This document shows, piece after piece, positions 26,328 through 33,740 of a stretch of 64,000 bases of DNA (position 1 is the stretch's first letter; each line of letters begins with the position of its first letter). The notes beneath the pieces are model-generated. The model did no database searches. It was not told the DNA's origin and saw only the letters and a list, made by a program, of their open reading frames with translations. Location: contig NZ_FOYY01000003.1 of the NCBI RefSeq assembly GCF_900112445.1, positions 941,960 through 1,005,959 of the forward strand, given 5' to 3'. The position numbers and the translations under genes are program-made. Source of the DNA: Thiomicrospira sp. ALE5 (GTDB lineage Bacteria; Pseudomonadota; Gammaproteobacteria; Thiomicrospirales; Thiomicrospiraceae).

Positions 26328-27335
26328 TTACTGTCCGCCGCGCACCAGGCGCACATGACCGTCGTTGCTGCGATTACTGTAGCTGACGCCGCCAATGGTG
26401 AAATAGACACCCCACGCAAGATCGCTATCGATGGGAATAGGCGAGGCCGACCAATAAAACATTCTTGGCGTATTCGGGAAGGCCGAGGTAAAAATGGTCG
26501 GACGGCTATAGTCACCTTCGCAGCGGCCAGTTAGTTCACTACCTTGCCTTACCATTCCGCCTCGAATTACAATTCCGCCACTCGCGTCGAGTCGGCGTTG
26601 TTGGCCAGAACTACAATAGACCAGTGAGTGTAGCTCATCAACTGTGGGCACGCGCCAGTCGGTTTTACCGGCAAAACGGCTCTGTTTGGCGAGGTCTTCC
26701 GCGACTTGCAAAAAATGTCTGCTGGCGTCACCCGAACAGGTGGTGCCGGTCCAGGTTTGCCCTAAGCTGCAGCGCATCCAAATAAGGTTAGTTTTTTTGT
26801 CATAGACCGTGCCATCATTGTTAAGCACATAGCGCTCTTTAAACGCATTGTCGTTAGCATCCTGCTTCGCTTTTTGTTCAGCCTTTTGCTTATCTATTGC
26901 TTTTTGGGTAAGCTCTCTTGTCATATCAATATGCACGGTTGGCGATGTGAAGTCGGCAATAAACACATCTTTGCGTTCGCCGCGCCATTCGTTATTGGCA
27001 TCAATCGCCTTCACCACTTGAATGTGATAGCTACCTTCGGCAAGCTTGATCGCAAAAGTTTGGCCGGCTTGTTCGGGCGTATCGCCACGGCGGTGGCCGT
27101 TAATGTAAATTTGCGCCCCACCCGGCTTGGTTGTAATCCGCACCATCGCCGCATCCACCCCCGGACGTTCTAGCTTGGTTTGACTGACAATAAAACCCTG
27201 TCCTACATTATTAGAAGTATCCGCTTGCCCTTGATCACAACCTGCAAGCATAACAATGCCGAGCAACATGGTTGCTAACTTAAATCTTAACGCTGATTGC
27301 GCTCTGTTCTGTGGGAGTAACTTCATTTCCGTCAT
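26328..27335 (-). CDS. PEGA plus DUF1566 lipoprotein, copy D, hypervariable C-terminus
   Basis: Protein of 335 residues. The ATG at 27335 has AAGGAC upstream; the frame is open 23 codons earlier without a ribosome site. Lipobox VMLAGC, PEGA domain (TTKPGGAQIYINGHRRGDTP), a Lys/Gln-rich linker (QKAEQKAKQDANDN) and a DUF1566 domain (LNNDGTVYDKKTNLIWMR, KTDWRVPTVDELHSLVYC, YWSASP, HVRLVRGGQ). Closest to copy C. About eleven PEGA-region differences from C are all synonymous. In the DUF1566 middle, a longer loop (GGIVIRGGMVRQGSEL) replaces shorter ones in the other copies. Confidence 0.85.
   Translation of the reverse strand: MTEMKLLPQNRAQSALRFKLATMLLGIVMLAGCDQGQADTSNNVGQGFIVSQTKLERPGVDAAMVRITTKPGGAQIYINGHRRGDTPEQAGQTFAIKLAEGSYHIQVVKAIDANNEWRGERKDVFIADFTSPTVHIDMTRELTQKAIDKQKAEQKAKQDANDNAFKERYVLNNDGTVYDKKTNLIWMRCSLGQTWTGTTCSGDASRHFLQVAEDLAKQSRFAGKTDWRVPTVDELHSLVYCSSGQQRRLDASGGIVIRGGMVRQGSELTGRCEGDYSRPTIFTSAFPNTPRMFYWSASPIPIDSDLAWGVYFTIGGVSYSNRSNDGHVRLVRGGQ
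26358..26438 (-). other. Variable-repeat-like segment of copy D
   Basis: 27 codons co-linear with copies A and C. All differences fall on codon positions 1 and 2. The segment ends one codon before the invariant CAT GTG CGC CTG GTG run that could serve as the initiation-of-mutagenic-homology end. Confidence 0.78.
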
Positions 27336-27429
27336 AGGATTTGTCCTTGTATATTGTATAAGTTTGGGTTCATGCGACGTTGATCCCACGTCGTTAGCCA
27401 TCATGTTATTAAATATCTACAGAAAGGGC

Positions 27430-28296
27430 TTACTGCCCACTTAACTTGTTTAAAATATTTGTCAACCGATCAGCCTCTTCATTAACCAATCGATTCTCTT
27501 CATTAACCAATCGATTCTCTTCATTAACCAATCGATTCTCTTCATTAACCAATCGATTCTCTTCATTAACCAATCGATTCTCTTCCTTGGAAGCCTGATT
27601 CAAGCCAACCTCATACAGAATCTCATAACTTTCCTTGCCCAAATACAACAGTGAAGTGAGCATTTCTGGGCTACACGCCTGAATATCTTCAAGGCCGGGT
27701 TTCGTCATAAAATTCCGCCCCATTCCCCTGATTTTGCCGGAGAAGTTGCTTATTGCCTCTTCTCTTGTCCAACTATGGTTAGCGTCTTTTGAAAACTTAC
27801 TGCCCCGTGTTTGCAAACACTCAATCATCCTAGACTCGTTAAACAAAGCAATATCGGTTAAGACAGAATTTCGACGAGTTAAGCGCTCATAAGGGTATTC
27901 AAATTCCGCTTCATATAGCGATTCATATTGAATACGCTCAGCTTTCCAAGCGCCATTATCTCGACTGAATCGCCAATTAAATCCTAGGTTGGCATCAAAC
28001 TGCTCGATACCGTCTAAACTGCCGTCATATAGAAAGAACGCAAAGGTGGATTCTGCTGTTGGCCAGACATAAACCACTGCATGACGAGGTTCTTCAATGG
28101 TCACTTTACTGGCACCTAATGGAATCATTTCAGTGATCAGTTCACTGCCTCCTGTGATTTGTATAGCAGTGGACTGTTGAGACTCGATCAGTGGTAGAAA
28201 GGGGGCGTTCGATTTTTGTTCTGCATGCACAGTGATAGTGAAAATTGCCGCACAGAAAACGCTAATCTGTGCAAATAAGCGAAGATTTTCATTCAT
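27430..28296 (-). CDS. Secreted hypothetical protein with NEENRLV heptad repeats
   Basis: Protein of 288 residues with a signal peptide (ISVFCAAIFTITVHAEQK). The first 215 residues look beta-rich (AVVYVWPTAESTFAFFLYDG, NLGFNWRFSRDN) and carry a helical stretch around the two Cys residues. The tail contains five identical copies of NEENRLV, a perfect heptad, preceded by one near-copy (KEENRLV) and followed by NEEADRLTNILNKL, so a coiled-coil stalk or oligomerisation helix is likely. The family is not recognised. It lies upstream of copy D with a 94-base gap and on the same strand. Confidence 0.72.
   Translation of the reverse strand: MNENLRLFAQISVFCAAIFTITVHAEQKSNAPFLPLIESQQSTAIQITGGSELITEMIPLGASKVTIEEPRHAVVYVWPTAESTFAFFLYDGSLDGIEQFDANLGFNWRFSRDNGAWKAERIQYESLYEAEFEYPYERLTRRNSVLTDIALFNESRMIECLQTRGSKFSKDANHSWTREEAISNFSGKIRGMGRNFMTKPGLEDIQACSPEMLTSLLYLGKESYEILYEVGLNQASKEENRLVNEENRLVNEENRLVNEENRLVNEENRLVNEEADRLTNILNKLSGQ
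27480..27584 (-). repeat. Five exact 21-base tandem repeats inside a coding region
   Basis: Unit CATTAACCAATCGATTCTCTT (as read on the plus strand, minus one base shown: CATTAACCAATCGATTCTCT plus T), 105 bases in all. Each unit adds one heptad (NEENRLV) in frame, so slippage would change coiled-coil length without breaking the gene. Confidence 0.9.
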
Positions 28297-28607
28297 TTAA
28301 TGAACCATTTTTGTTGGAAATAACTAACCTAGTGAGATTACCGATTAATAAAAATTAATAAATACAGTTAAAACTATACAAAGCAACTTTTACAAAGACA
28401 AGAAAACTATGTAAATAATAAGAGGGTAAATACGGCAGACAATGCCCAACACGCCCCCTATATCCATGATTTTATCGACCGAATTAAACAAACCATGGGG
28501 CAATAAGCTAAGAACCAGGCCTGGTTGGATGGATAAAAATAAATCATCCACAACCATGTAAATTATAAAGGTAAAGTTATATAATTTATAAAAAAGGATG
28601 GTAAGTT
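28297..28607. other. Intergenic region with gene tail and extended palindrome
   Basis: About 310 AT-rich bases. It contains a gene 3' end reading HDFIDRIKQTMGQ-stop (28468-28506), a near-duplicate of the tail at 21434-21463, then a perfect AACCAGGCCTGGTT palindrome at 28513-28526, and an AT-rich promoter-like region before the second DUF4143 ATPase. Confidence 0.6.
28513..28526. repeat. CAGGCCTG palindrome (14 bases)
   Basis: Perfect AACCAGGCCTGGTT, 7 bases after the stop of the duplicated gene tail and about 80 bases before the next gene. Confidence 0.78.
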
Positions 28608-29813
28608 ATGCTTAAACGCCATATTCAAAACCTGCTAAACGACTATCTCAAGCTGTTTCCGGCCGTATGGTTAGGTGGTGCGCGCCAAACCGGTAAATCA
28701 ACGCTAGTCATGGCATTACCCGATTACCATTACGTCACGCTTGATGACATCACCTTGTATATGGCGGCCCAAGACAGCCCGCAGACGTTTATTCAATCCC
28801 TGCCAAAGCCGGTCATTATTGATGAAATTCAACGGGTGCCCGAATTACTACTGGCGATTAAGCAGGACATTGACTTAAATCGTCAGAATGGTCGCTACTT
28901 GCTCACAGGGTCAGCCAATTTGCTTGGCATGAAAAATGTACAAGACTCGCTGGCCGGGCGTTTGGGCGTACTGGAACTCACGCCCTTTAGTTTGCGTGAA
29001 CTCAATAACCACAAGCCAAACCTGCTGGACGATCTATTCAATGGCGCAATAACACAACAAACACCAACGTTAGACAAACCCGTCATTGAACAGATGCTAA
29101 GCGGCGGTTATCCAGAAATGCAAACGCTAACCCAACCCCGTTTGCAAAAACTGTGGATGGGCGCTTACATCACCACCTATATTGAGCGCGATGCGTTTAA
29201 CTTGGCAGAAATTCGTAAAAAAGACGCGTTTTATCGGCTGTATCACATTTTGGCCTCGCGCAGTGCTAACCTGCTTAACAAAGCCAGTTTAGCGCGCGAC
29301 ATCGGCATCAGTGCCGCCTTATTGGATGACTATTTGGCCTTGTTGCAAACCACCTATCAAATTGAATTAGTTTCAGCTTATTGGGATAACCTCACCAAAC
29401 GCCATGTCAAAATGCCCAAATTGTTTTTTATGGATACCGGTGTGCTGTGCAATATGTTGCAAGTGAGTTTAGACAGTTTTTGGCAAAGCCCTTATCGCGG
29501 ATTGATAACGGAAAACTTTGTGTTTAGTGAACTCTATCGCGCTAAACAAACGACACTTGAACTGACCGAGTTATATCACCTGCGCACCAGTGATCAAAAA
29601 GAGATAGATTTGATTATTCAGCGCGGACTACAAACGATTGGCATCGAAGTGAAAGCGTCCAGCCAAATTGATGCGTCCGCGTTTAAACATTTAAAGCCGT
29701 TTGCTGAAACCCTCGGCGATAACTTTAAAGGCGGTTATGTATTTTATTTAGGCGACCACGCCGTGCAATTCGGCGACAAACTCTGGGCGTTGCCGATGGC
29801 ATATTTGGGCTAA
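28608..29813 (+). CDS. AAA_14/DUF4143 ATPase, copy 2
   Basis: Protein of 401 residues with Walker A GGARQTGKSTL at about 23, Walker B PVIIDEIQRVP, sensor RYLLTGSANLL and the family stretch ELTPFSLRELNNH. The C-terminal DUF4143 half has GGYPEMQ, YITTYIERDAFNLAEI, KLFFMDTGVLCNML and KEIDLIIQRGLQTIGIEVKAS, the last resembling a PD-(D/E)xK nuclease core (D, then ExK). Only distantly related in sequence to the copy at 20208. The AAAAGGATGG ribosome site is good. It converges with the Fic gene, sharing 4 bases at the stops. Confidence 0.88.
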   Translation: MLKRHIQNLLNDYLKLFPAVWLGGARQTGKSTLVMALPDYHYVTLDDITLYMAAQDSPQTFIQSLPKPVIIDEIQRVPELLLAIKQDIDLNRQNGRYLLTGSANLLGMKNVQDSLAGRLGVLELTPFSLRELNNHKPNLLDDLFNGAITQQTPTLDKPVIEQMLSGGYPEMQTLTQPRLQKLWMGAYITTYIERDAFNLAEIRKKDAFYRLYHILASRSANLLNKASLARDIGISAALLDDYLALLQTTYQIELVSAYWDNLTKRHVKMPKLFFMDTGVLCNMLQVSLDSFWQSPYRGLITENFVFSELYRAKQTTLELTELYHLRTSDQKEIDLIIQRGLQTIGIEVKASSQIDASAFKHLKPFAETLGDNFKGGYVFYLGDHAVQFGDKLWALPMAYLG

Positions 29814-30922
29814 GACAGAAAATACTTAACCGAACGGCCTTTGCCTTGGGTTTGTAGAACGCTTAACTCAACCAATTCGGTTAAATCACGCGCGGCGGTG
29901 GCATCGGATGTGCCGACCAGATTTTTATATTTTCGCCGTGCAATGCCGTCATCAAAATCATTCGTTTCCAACAAGCGCACCAATAATTTCCGTTGGCGCT
30001 CGTTAAACGCGTGCGAACGATATTGATCCCAAAACTGCGTGGCATAACGCACTTTTTCCAATCGCCGCAAACTGTTTTGTGCCGCTGCTTGCACACAATG
30101 TAAGAACCAAACCATCCATTCGGTTAAATCGCCGTCACCTTTTTGCGTTTTTTCCAGCACCTGATAATAATCGGATTTTTGACGCGCCATTTCACTGGAA
30201 ATCGAATACAAGCGAATATCGGTATGATCGGCGCGCGCTAAACAGCGTTCGGCCAGAATGCGTGACAAGCGTCCGTTGCCGTCATCAAAAGGGTGAACGG
30301 TCACAAACCAAAACTTCGCAATCGCGGCCTTTAAATAATCGTACACCGGATAATCCACCATCGACTCATCTTGATTGAACCAGTCAATAAATTTATCCAT
30401 ATAAGCTTCTACACAGGCGCGTTGCTCACAGGGTGCTTGAAAATGCACCACCTCCTTACGTCCAAAATGCCCCGAGACCACCGCCATCGGCTCATCACGA
30501 TAATCACCCAACGTGATTTCTTTTAGCCTGGGTGTTTCGATAAGCAATTGCGCTTGCCAGCGTTTAAGTTGCGCATGATCTAACAGCTGATCCGCATTAC
30601 GAACCGCCTCCAAGAAAACTTGCGTAAAGGCTTCATAACGTTTGTCTGTCGGTTTCGCATCAGGCAAACCCAAATGTCGGGCAATGCTGGAACGCACCGA
30701 TTCGCGGTCAAGTACCTGTTGTTCAATAAGGGAGGTGGACAAGGCTTCATCCAGCAACACCTGGCTCTCAAACGCCAAACGTTTTTCCGCTGAAAGTTGA
30801 TTGGCTAGGGCAATTAAAGGTGCAACCGCTCTGACCGCGCTCAATAAAGACGGCATGACCTGTGCCTGATCAAAAGACCAGTTCGGCCAGTTTGCCTGCT
30901 GCCATACCCATTGTTGCGCCAT
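29810..30922 (-). CDS. Fic family protein (DUF4172-type N-terminus)
   Basis: Protein of 370 residues. The Fic core has the complete catalytic motif HPFDDGNGR, as expected for transfer of AMP or another nucleotide to a target protein. The N-terminal helix contains TSLIEQQ, close to the inhibitory (S/T)xxxE(G/N) motif of autoinhibited Fic proteins, with Gln after the Glu. The C-terminal part (RQRKLLVRLLE, TSDATAARDLTEL, VLQTQGKGRSVKYFL) looks like a winged helix. It is probably self-regulating. Its target is unknown. It neighbours hipBA and DUF4143 genes. Confidence 0.9.
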   Translation of the reverse strand: MAQQWVWQQANWPNWSFDQAQVMPSLLSAVRAVAPLIALANQLSAEKRLAFESQVLLDEALSTSLIEQQVLDRESVRSSIARHLGLPDAKPTDKRYEAFTQVFLEAVRNADQLLDHAQLKRWQAQLLIETPRLKEITLGDYRDEPMAVVSGHFGRKEVVHFQAPCEQRACVEAYMDKFIDWFNQDESMVDYPVYDYLKAAIAKFWFVTVHPFDDGNGRLSRILAERCLARADHTDIRLYSISSEMARQKSDYYQVLEKTQKGDGDLTEWMVWFLHCVQAAAQNSLRRLEKVRYATQFWDQYRSHAFNERQRKLLVRLLETNDFDDGIARRKYKNLVGTSDATAARDLTELVELSVLQTQGKGRSVKYFLS

Positions 30923-30956
30923 ATTTAGACCCGCGTGAGACGATTAATTGATTTAA

Positions 30957-31005
30957 TTGTATCAGTTTATGAGTCGATTAGAACACCCAATCATCTCAAA
31001 CAGCT
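30957..31005 (+). repeat. Direct repeat left of hipBA
   Basis: TATGAGTCGATTAGA and, after 7 bases, ATCATCTCAAA, with similar flanks. A second copy lies at 32767-32814 in the same orientation (6-base middle). The two enclose hipB and hipA exactly. Confidence 0.7.
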
Positions 31006-31064
31006 TTTATACTTGTGACTTTTTAAACATTCGCCCAAACCTGGCCTGTTGATTTTAGGCGTGA

Positions 31065-32312
31065 CTAAAGGCGCTGTACCATAAATGCAGGAGCCATCAA
31101 TTCTTGCTCTTGGCGACTGATTTTGAGCTGTTCCGCCACATCGCGCCATTGATCAACCGCCTGAATCACTTGTCGATAAATGGTTTCGGCGGTTGCTTGA
31201 TTTAACTGAAAATAATCAATCACGGAAAAAGCCAGTTCAAAATCGAGGCGATTATCCATTTCATTAATATTCAAATGCAGGCCCGTGCCATCAGCCACCG
31301 GGTTAATGTCGTAAGCAGGCGATAAAACCCAGCCCTTCGATGTATGAAGAAAACCGTGATTTCTCAAATGATCATCGGTATTGGATACCGCAATATAAAA
31401 CACCATTCGCCGCCATAACTGCGCCAAATCGTCCTTAGTATTCGCGCCATGCTGAATTAAAAACTCGGCCAGCTCCAAATAACTCGCGCCCGCTTCGCCA
31501 TCAAAATAGCCAAGTTGCGTCATGGCGGATGAAAAATGCAACCGCTGTCCTGCAACGCGATCAAAACGCTGGGTTAAAAACGTATGTTGTTCGCTATTCA
31601 AACGCTTGATATCACAGGGCGCCATATTAATGCCAGCATTTATCGCAAGCTTATACACCAGCATTTCCCAAGCGGCCATATCATGCGTGTCATAACGGCT
31701 TGGAAACTTAGCAATCCACAAATTGCCATCTTCATCAACCACACTGGCTTTTGGTCGCGCACCGCCCAAAGATGAACCAGGAGAAATCAACATATTCAAC
31801 CACTTTGAATAGTCCGCTGACTTATTGATACCCGGTTTTTCAACTTCCGAAGCCGCCACTTCCAATTCTCGCAACGACGACATGGGCGGTGCGGATAACG
31901 CGTGATTGTCATCTAAAAACGCACCAGCCTCCTCTAACTTAAAACGCAACGCCCCCATACGATGAAGATCATGAACCCCAAGCAAATAATCGGTTTCCAT
32001 CAGCTTTATGGGTTTGCGGTTTTGCTGACTGGCTAAAACGGCCTCTCTACGTTGCATAATCAAACGCCCCCAGCGATCCGGGCACGAATCTAAAAACGCA
32101 CGAAAGTTTTGATTATCTTGACTATGCTGCTCGCCCTGAAACAACTTGAGTTCAGGATCAATTTGCTGAGCATAATCCGAAGTCAACCAAGCTGAATCAT
32201 AGCTAAAACTAAAGTGCTCGCTGCCACGCACAACATCCGCACGCAACACCCCGACCTTATGCGGGGTATCCATCCCCTGCCAATCGGCATAAACCAAAAT
32301 TTCACGGCTCAT
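31065..32312 (-). CDS. hipA: HipA-type kinase toxin
   Basis: Serine/threonine kinase toxin of 415 residues. It shows the HipA N-subdomain, the glycine-rich activation stretch SPGSSLGGARPKASV, ATP-site Lys in WIAKFPS, catalytic loop SNTDDHLRNHGF (HipA NxDDH...N) and the metal-binding LSPAYDINP. All catalytic positions are present, so it should be active. In E. coli the target is glutamyl-tRNA synthetase; this protein is a shorter-linker relative and its target may differ. The ATG overlaps the hipB stop as ATGA, ensuring co-translation with the antitoxin. Confidence 0.9.
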   Translation of the reverse strand: MSREILVYADWQGMDTPHKVGVLRADVVRGSEHFSFSYDSAWLTSDYAQQIDPELKLFQGEQHSQDNQNFRAFLDSCPDRWGRLIMQRREAVLASQQNRKPIKLMETDYLLGVHDLHRMGALRFKLEEAGAFLDDNHALSAPPMSSLRELEVAASEVEKPGINKSADYSKWLNMLISPGSSLGGARPKASVVDEDGNLWIAKFPSRYDTHDMAAWEMLVYKLAINAGINMAPCDIKRLNSEQHTFLTQRFDRVAGQRLHFSSAMTQLGYFDGEAGASYLELAEFLIQHGANTKDDLAQLWRRMVFYIAVSNTDDHLRNHGFLHTSKGWVLSPAYDINPVADGTGLHLNINEMDNRLDFELAFSVIDYFQLNQATAETIYRQVIQAVDQWRDVAEQLKISRQEQELMAPAFMVQRL

Positions 32313-32611
32313 GACGACTTACCTTTCAGCAGTTCAATATCCTGCAACTTACGCCCAAATTCATCGTCACGCGCCACCTTGGTTAAATCATCCGCCAAAC
32401 CCAAAACCGATAAAACCAACAGATAATGCCCCATCGACACCGAACCATCACCGCGCTCAATTTTTCTGAGTGTGGGCTTAGACAACCCCGTGCGCTCGGC
32501 CATTTGGGTTTGAGTCAGTTTTCGGCGTTTCGCCGCCAGCCGAATGTTTTCACCCAACTGCACCAAAATCGCCTCCTGCTTAGGAAATAAAGTCGCTGTT
32601 CGCTTATCCAC
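32309..32611 (-). CDS. hipB: HipB-like XRE-family antitoxin/repressor
   Basis: Protein of 100 residues with an XRE helix-turn-helix (LGENIRLAAKRRKLTQTQMA, ERTGLSKPTLRKIERGDGSVS). It is followed by hipA in an ATGA overlap, the usual hipBA order. It should repress its own promoter and bind HipA. The promoter would lie at 32612-32700. Confidence 0.88.
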   Translation of the reverse strand: MDKRTATLFPKQEAILVQLGENIRLAAKRRKLTQTQMAERTGLSKPTLRKIERGDGSVSMGHYLLVLSVLGLADDLTKVARDDEFGRKLQDIELLKGKSS

Positions 32612-32913
32612 GTCTTGCTAACCTCTAAAAAATTTTGTTAGCGTTACTTTATGCTAAATAACGGTAAAATGAAACTATATTTTCACAATTAACTGAAAAA
32701 AGAAAATTTAGATTCACATAAAGACCTTACCAACCATGCCTGGTAGTTACACACTCAAAATCTTATTCGTATCAATCTATGAGTCGATTAGACCGGAAAT
32801 CATCTCAAATGGCTATTGATGGTTGCTGTATTTTAAAGCTTGGCCCTTCTAGGCTAAGAAAAGCCATACATGTATAATCACCTTTAGAGTTAGCTTCCCA
32901 AAAGGAATATGCA
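32612..32913. other. Intergenic region with direct repeat and degenerate palindrome
   Basis: About 300 AT-rich bases: probable hipBA promoter, a degenerate ACCATGCCTGGT at 32733-32744, then the second copy of the repeat that flanks hipBA (32767-32814). No gene seen. Confidence 0.6.
32767..32814 (+). repeat. Direct repeat right of hipBA
   Basis: Second copy of the repeat at 30957-31005: the cores TATGAGTCGATTAGA and ATCATCTCAAA are identical, the interval is one base shorter. The pair could be the footprints of insertion of the hipBA unit or cassette ends. Confidence 0.7.
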
Positions 32914-33102
32914 ATGCAAACCATCACATCACAGGAATGGCAAAGCCTACCCGAGAATGCGCAACGTGAGCTACATGACTTCTTTTTATTTTTGAAGCAA
33001 AAGTACGCCAATAACCAAGACGCAATAGAAACTCGCGCCTTCTCAAACCACAGTGCAGAATGTGCGGAAGATTGGCTTGATGCTGAGGAAGCGAGACAAT
33101 GA
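32914..33102 (+). CDS. Small VapB/DUF2281-like protein
   Basis: Protein of 62 residues. The start MQTITSQEWQSLPENAQREL followed by HDFFLFLKQKY and ending DWLDAEEARQ resembles DUF2281-type antitoxins that normally precede a VapC PIN toxin (weak, by eye). Here the next gene, overlapping as ATGA, encodes an SGNH hydrolase instead. AAAGGA lies about 9 bases before the ATG. Confidence 0.55.
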   Translation: MQTITSQEWQSLPENAQRELHDFFLFLKQKYANNQDAIETRAFSNHSAECAEDWLDAEEARQ

Positions 33103-33680
33103 CCGACACCCGCATTTGTTTTATCGGCGATTCGTTCGTTAACGGCACAGGCGATGAGACGATGCTCGGTTGGGCGGGACGTGTGTGTGTCGATACGCGT
33201 CAAAAAGGCCACGACATCACCTATTACAATCTGGGGATTCGGCGCAACACCTCGACGGATATTCTGCAACACTGGAACGAGATTGCGTTACGCCAACATC
33301 CAGATTGCGACAATCGGATTGTATTGTCGTGCGGCGTGAACGACACCACGCTGGAAAACGGCGTGTTACGTGTGGAGTTTGAAACGTCTTTGCTGAATAT
33401 GCGCGCGCTATTTGCGCGTATGCAATCCTCACCAGGCCTGGTAGTTGGCCCGCCGCCGGTGGATGACGATCAACAAAATCAACGTATTAAAGCCTTATCA
33501 GAAGCCATGCAAAGCGAAGCTGAAAAAGCCGGTTTGCCGTTTATCCCGCTGTTTGATGCCTTGGTTCAAGATAACGCTTATCTGGCCGAAATCGCCCAAA
33601 ACGACGGCGCACACCCCGCATCATCCGGTTATCAAACAATCACTCGCATTATCTTGGGCTCCGGCCAATGGTGGTTTTAA
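33099..33680 (+). CDS. SGNH/GDSL-family hydrolase
   Basis: Protein of 193 residues with the complete SGNH set: ICFIGDSFVNG (block I nucleophile Ser), an oxyanion Gly in YNLGIRRNTS, CGVNDTT (block III Asn) and NDGAHPASSGY (block V Asp-x-x-His). There is no signal peptide, so it acts in the cytoplasm, probably as an esterase on an unknown substrate. It overlaps the small antitoxin-like gene by ATGA. Confidence 0.88.
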   Translation: MTDTRICFIGDSFVNGTGDETMLGWAGRVCVDTRQKGHDITYYNLGIRRNTSTDILQHWNEIALRQHPDCDNRIVLSCGVNDTTLENGVLRVEFETSLLNMRALFARMQSSPGLVVGPPPVDDDQQNQRIKALSEAMQSEAEKAGLPFIPLFDALVQDNAYLAEIAQNDGAHPASSGYQTITRIILGSGQWWF

Positions 33681-33740
33681 TCAACGAAGCTGTAAGCTTT
33701 TAAAAAATTTAATGCACCCTGCTTAAACGACACTATTGTT

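Noticed and set aside
27480-27584. Possible CRISPR array (regular 21-base repeats)
   Set aside because: Repeats are directly adjacent without spacers and stay in frame inside an exported coiled-coil protein; no cas genes.
19422-28526. Extended CAGGCCTG palindromes as integron attC sites
   Set aside because: They lack the GTTRRRY/RYYYAAC core sites and the long imperfect stem of attC, and the same core is common inside core genes.
21399-28607. A template repeat or reverse transcriptase for the DUF1566 variation inside the island
   Set aside because: The shared C-terminal coding end occurs only four times, each within a DUF1566 gene; no translation shows a reverse-transcriptase YxDD-type core.
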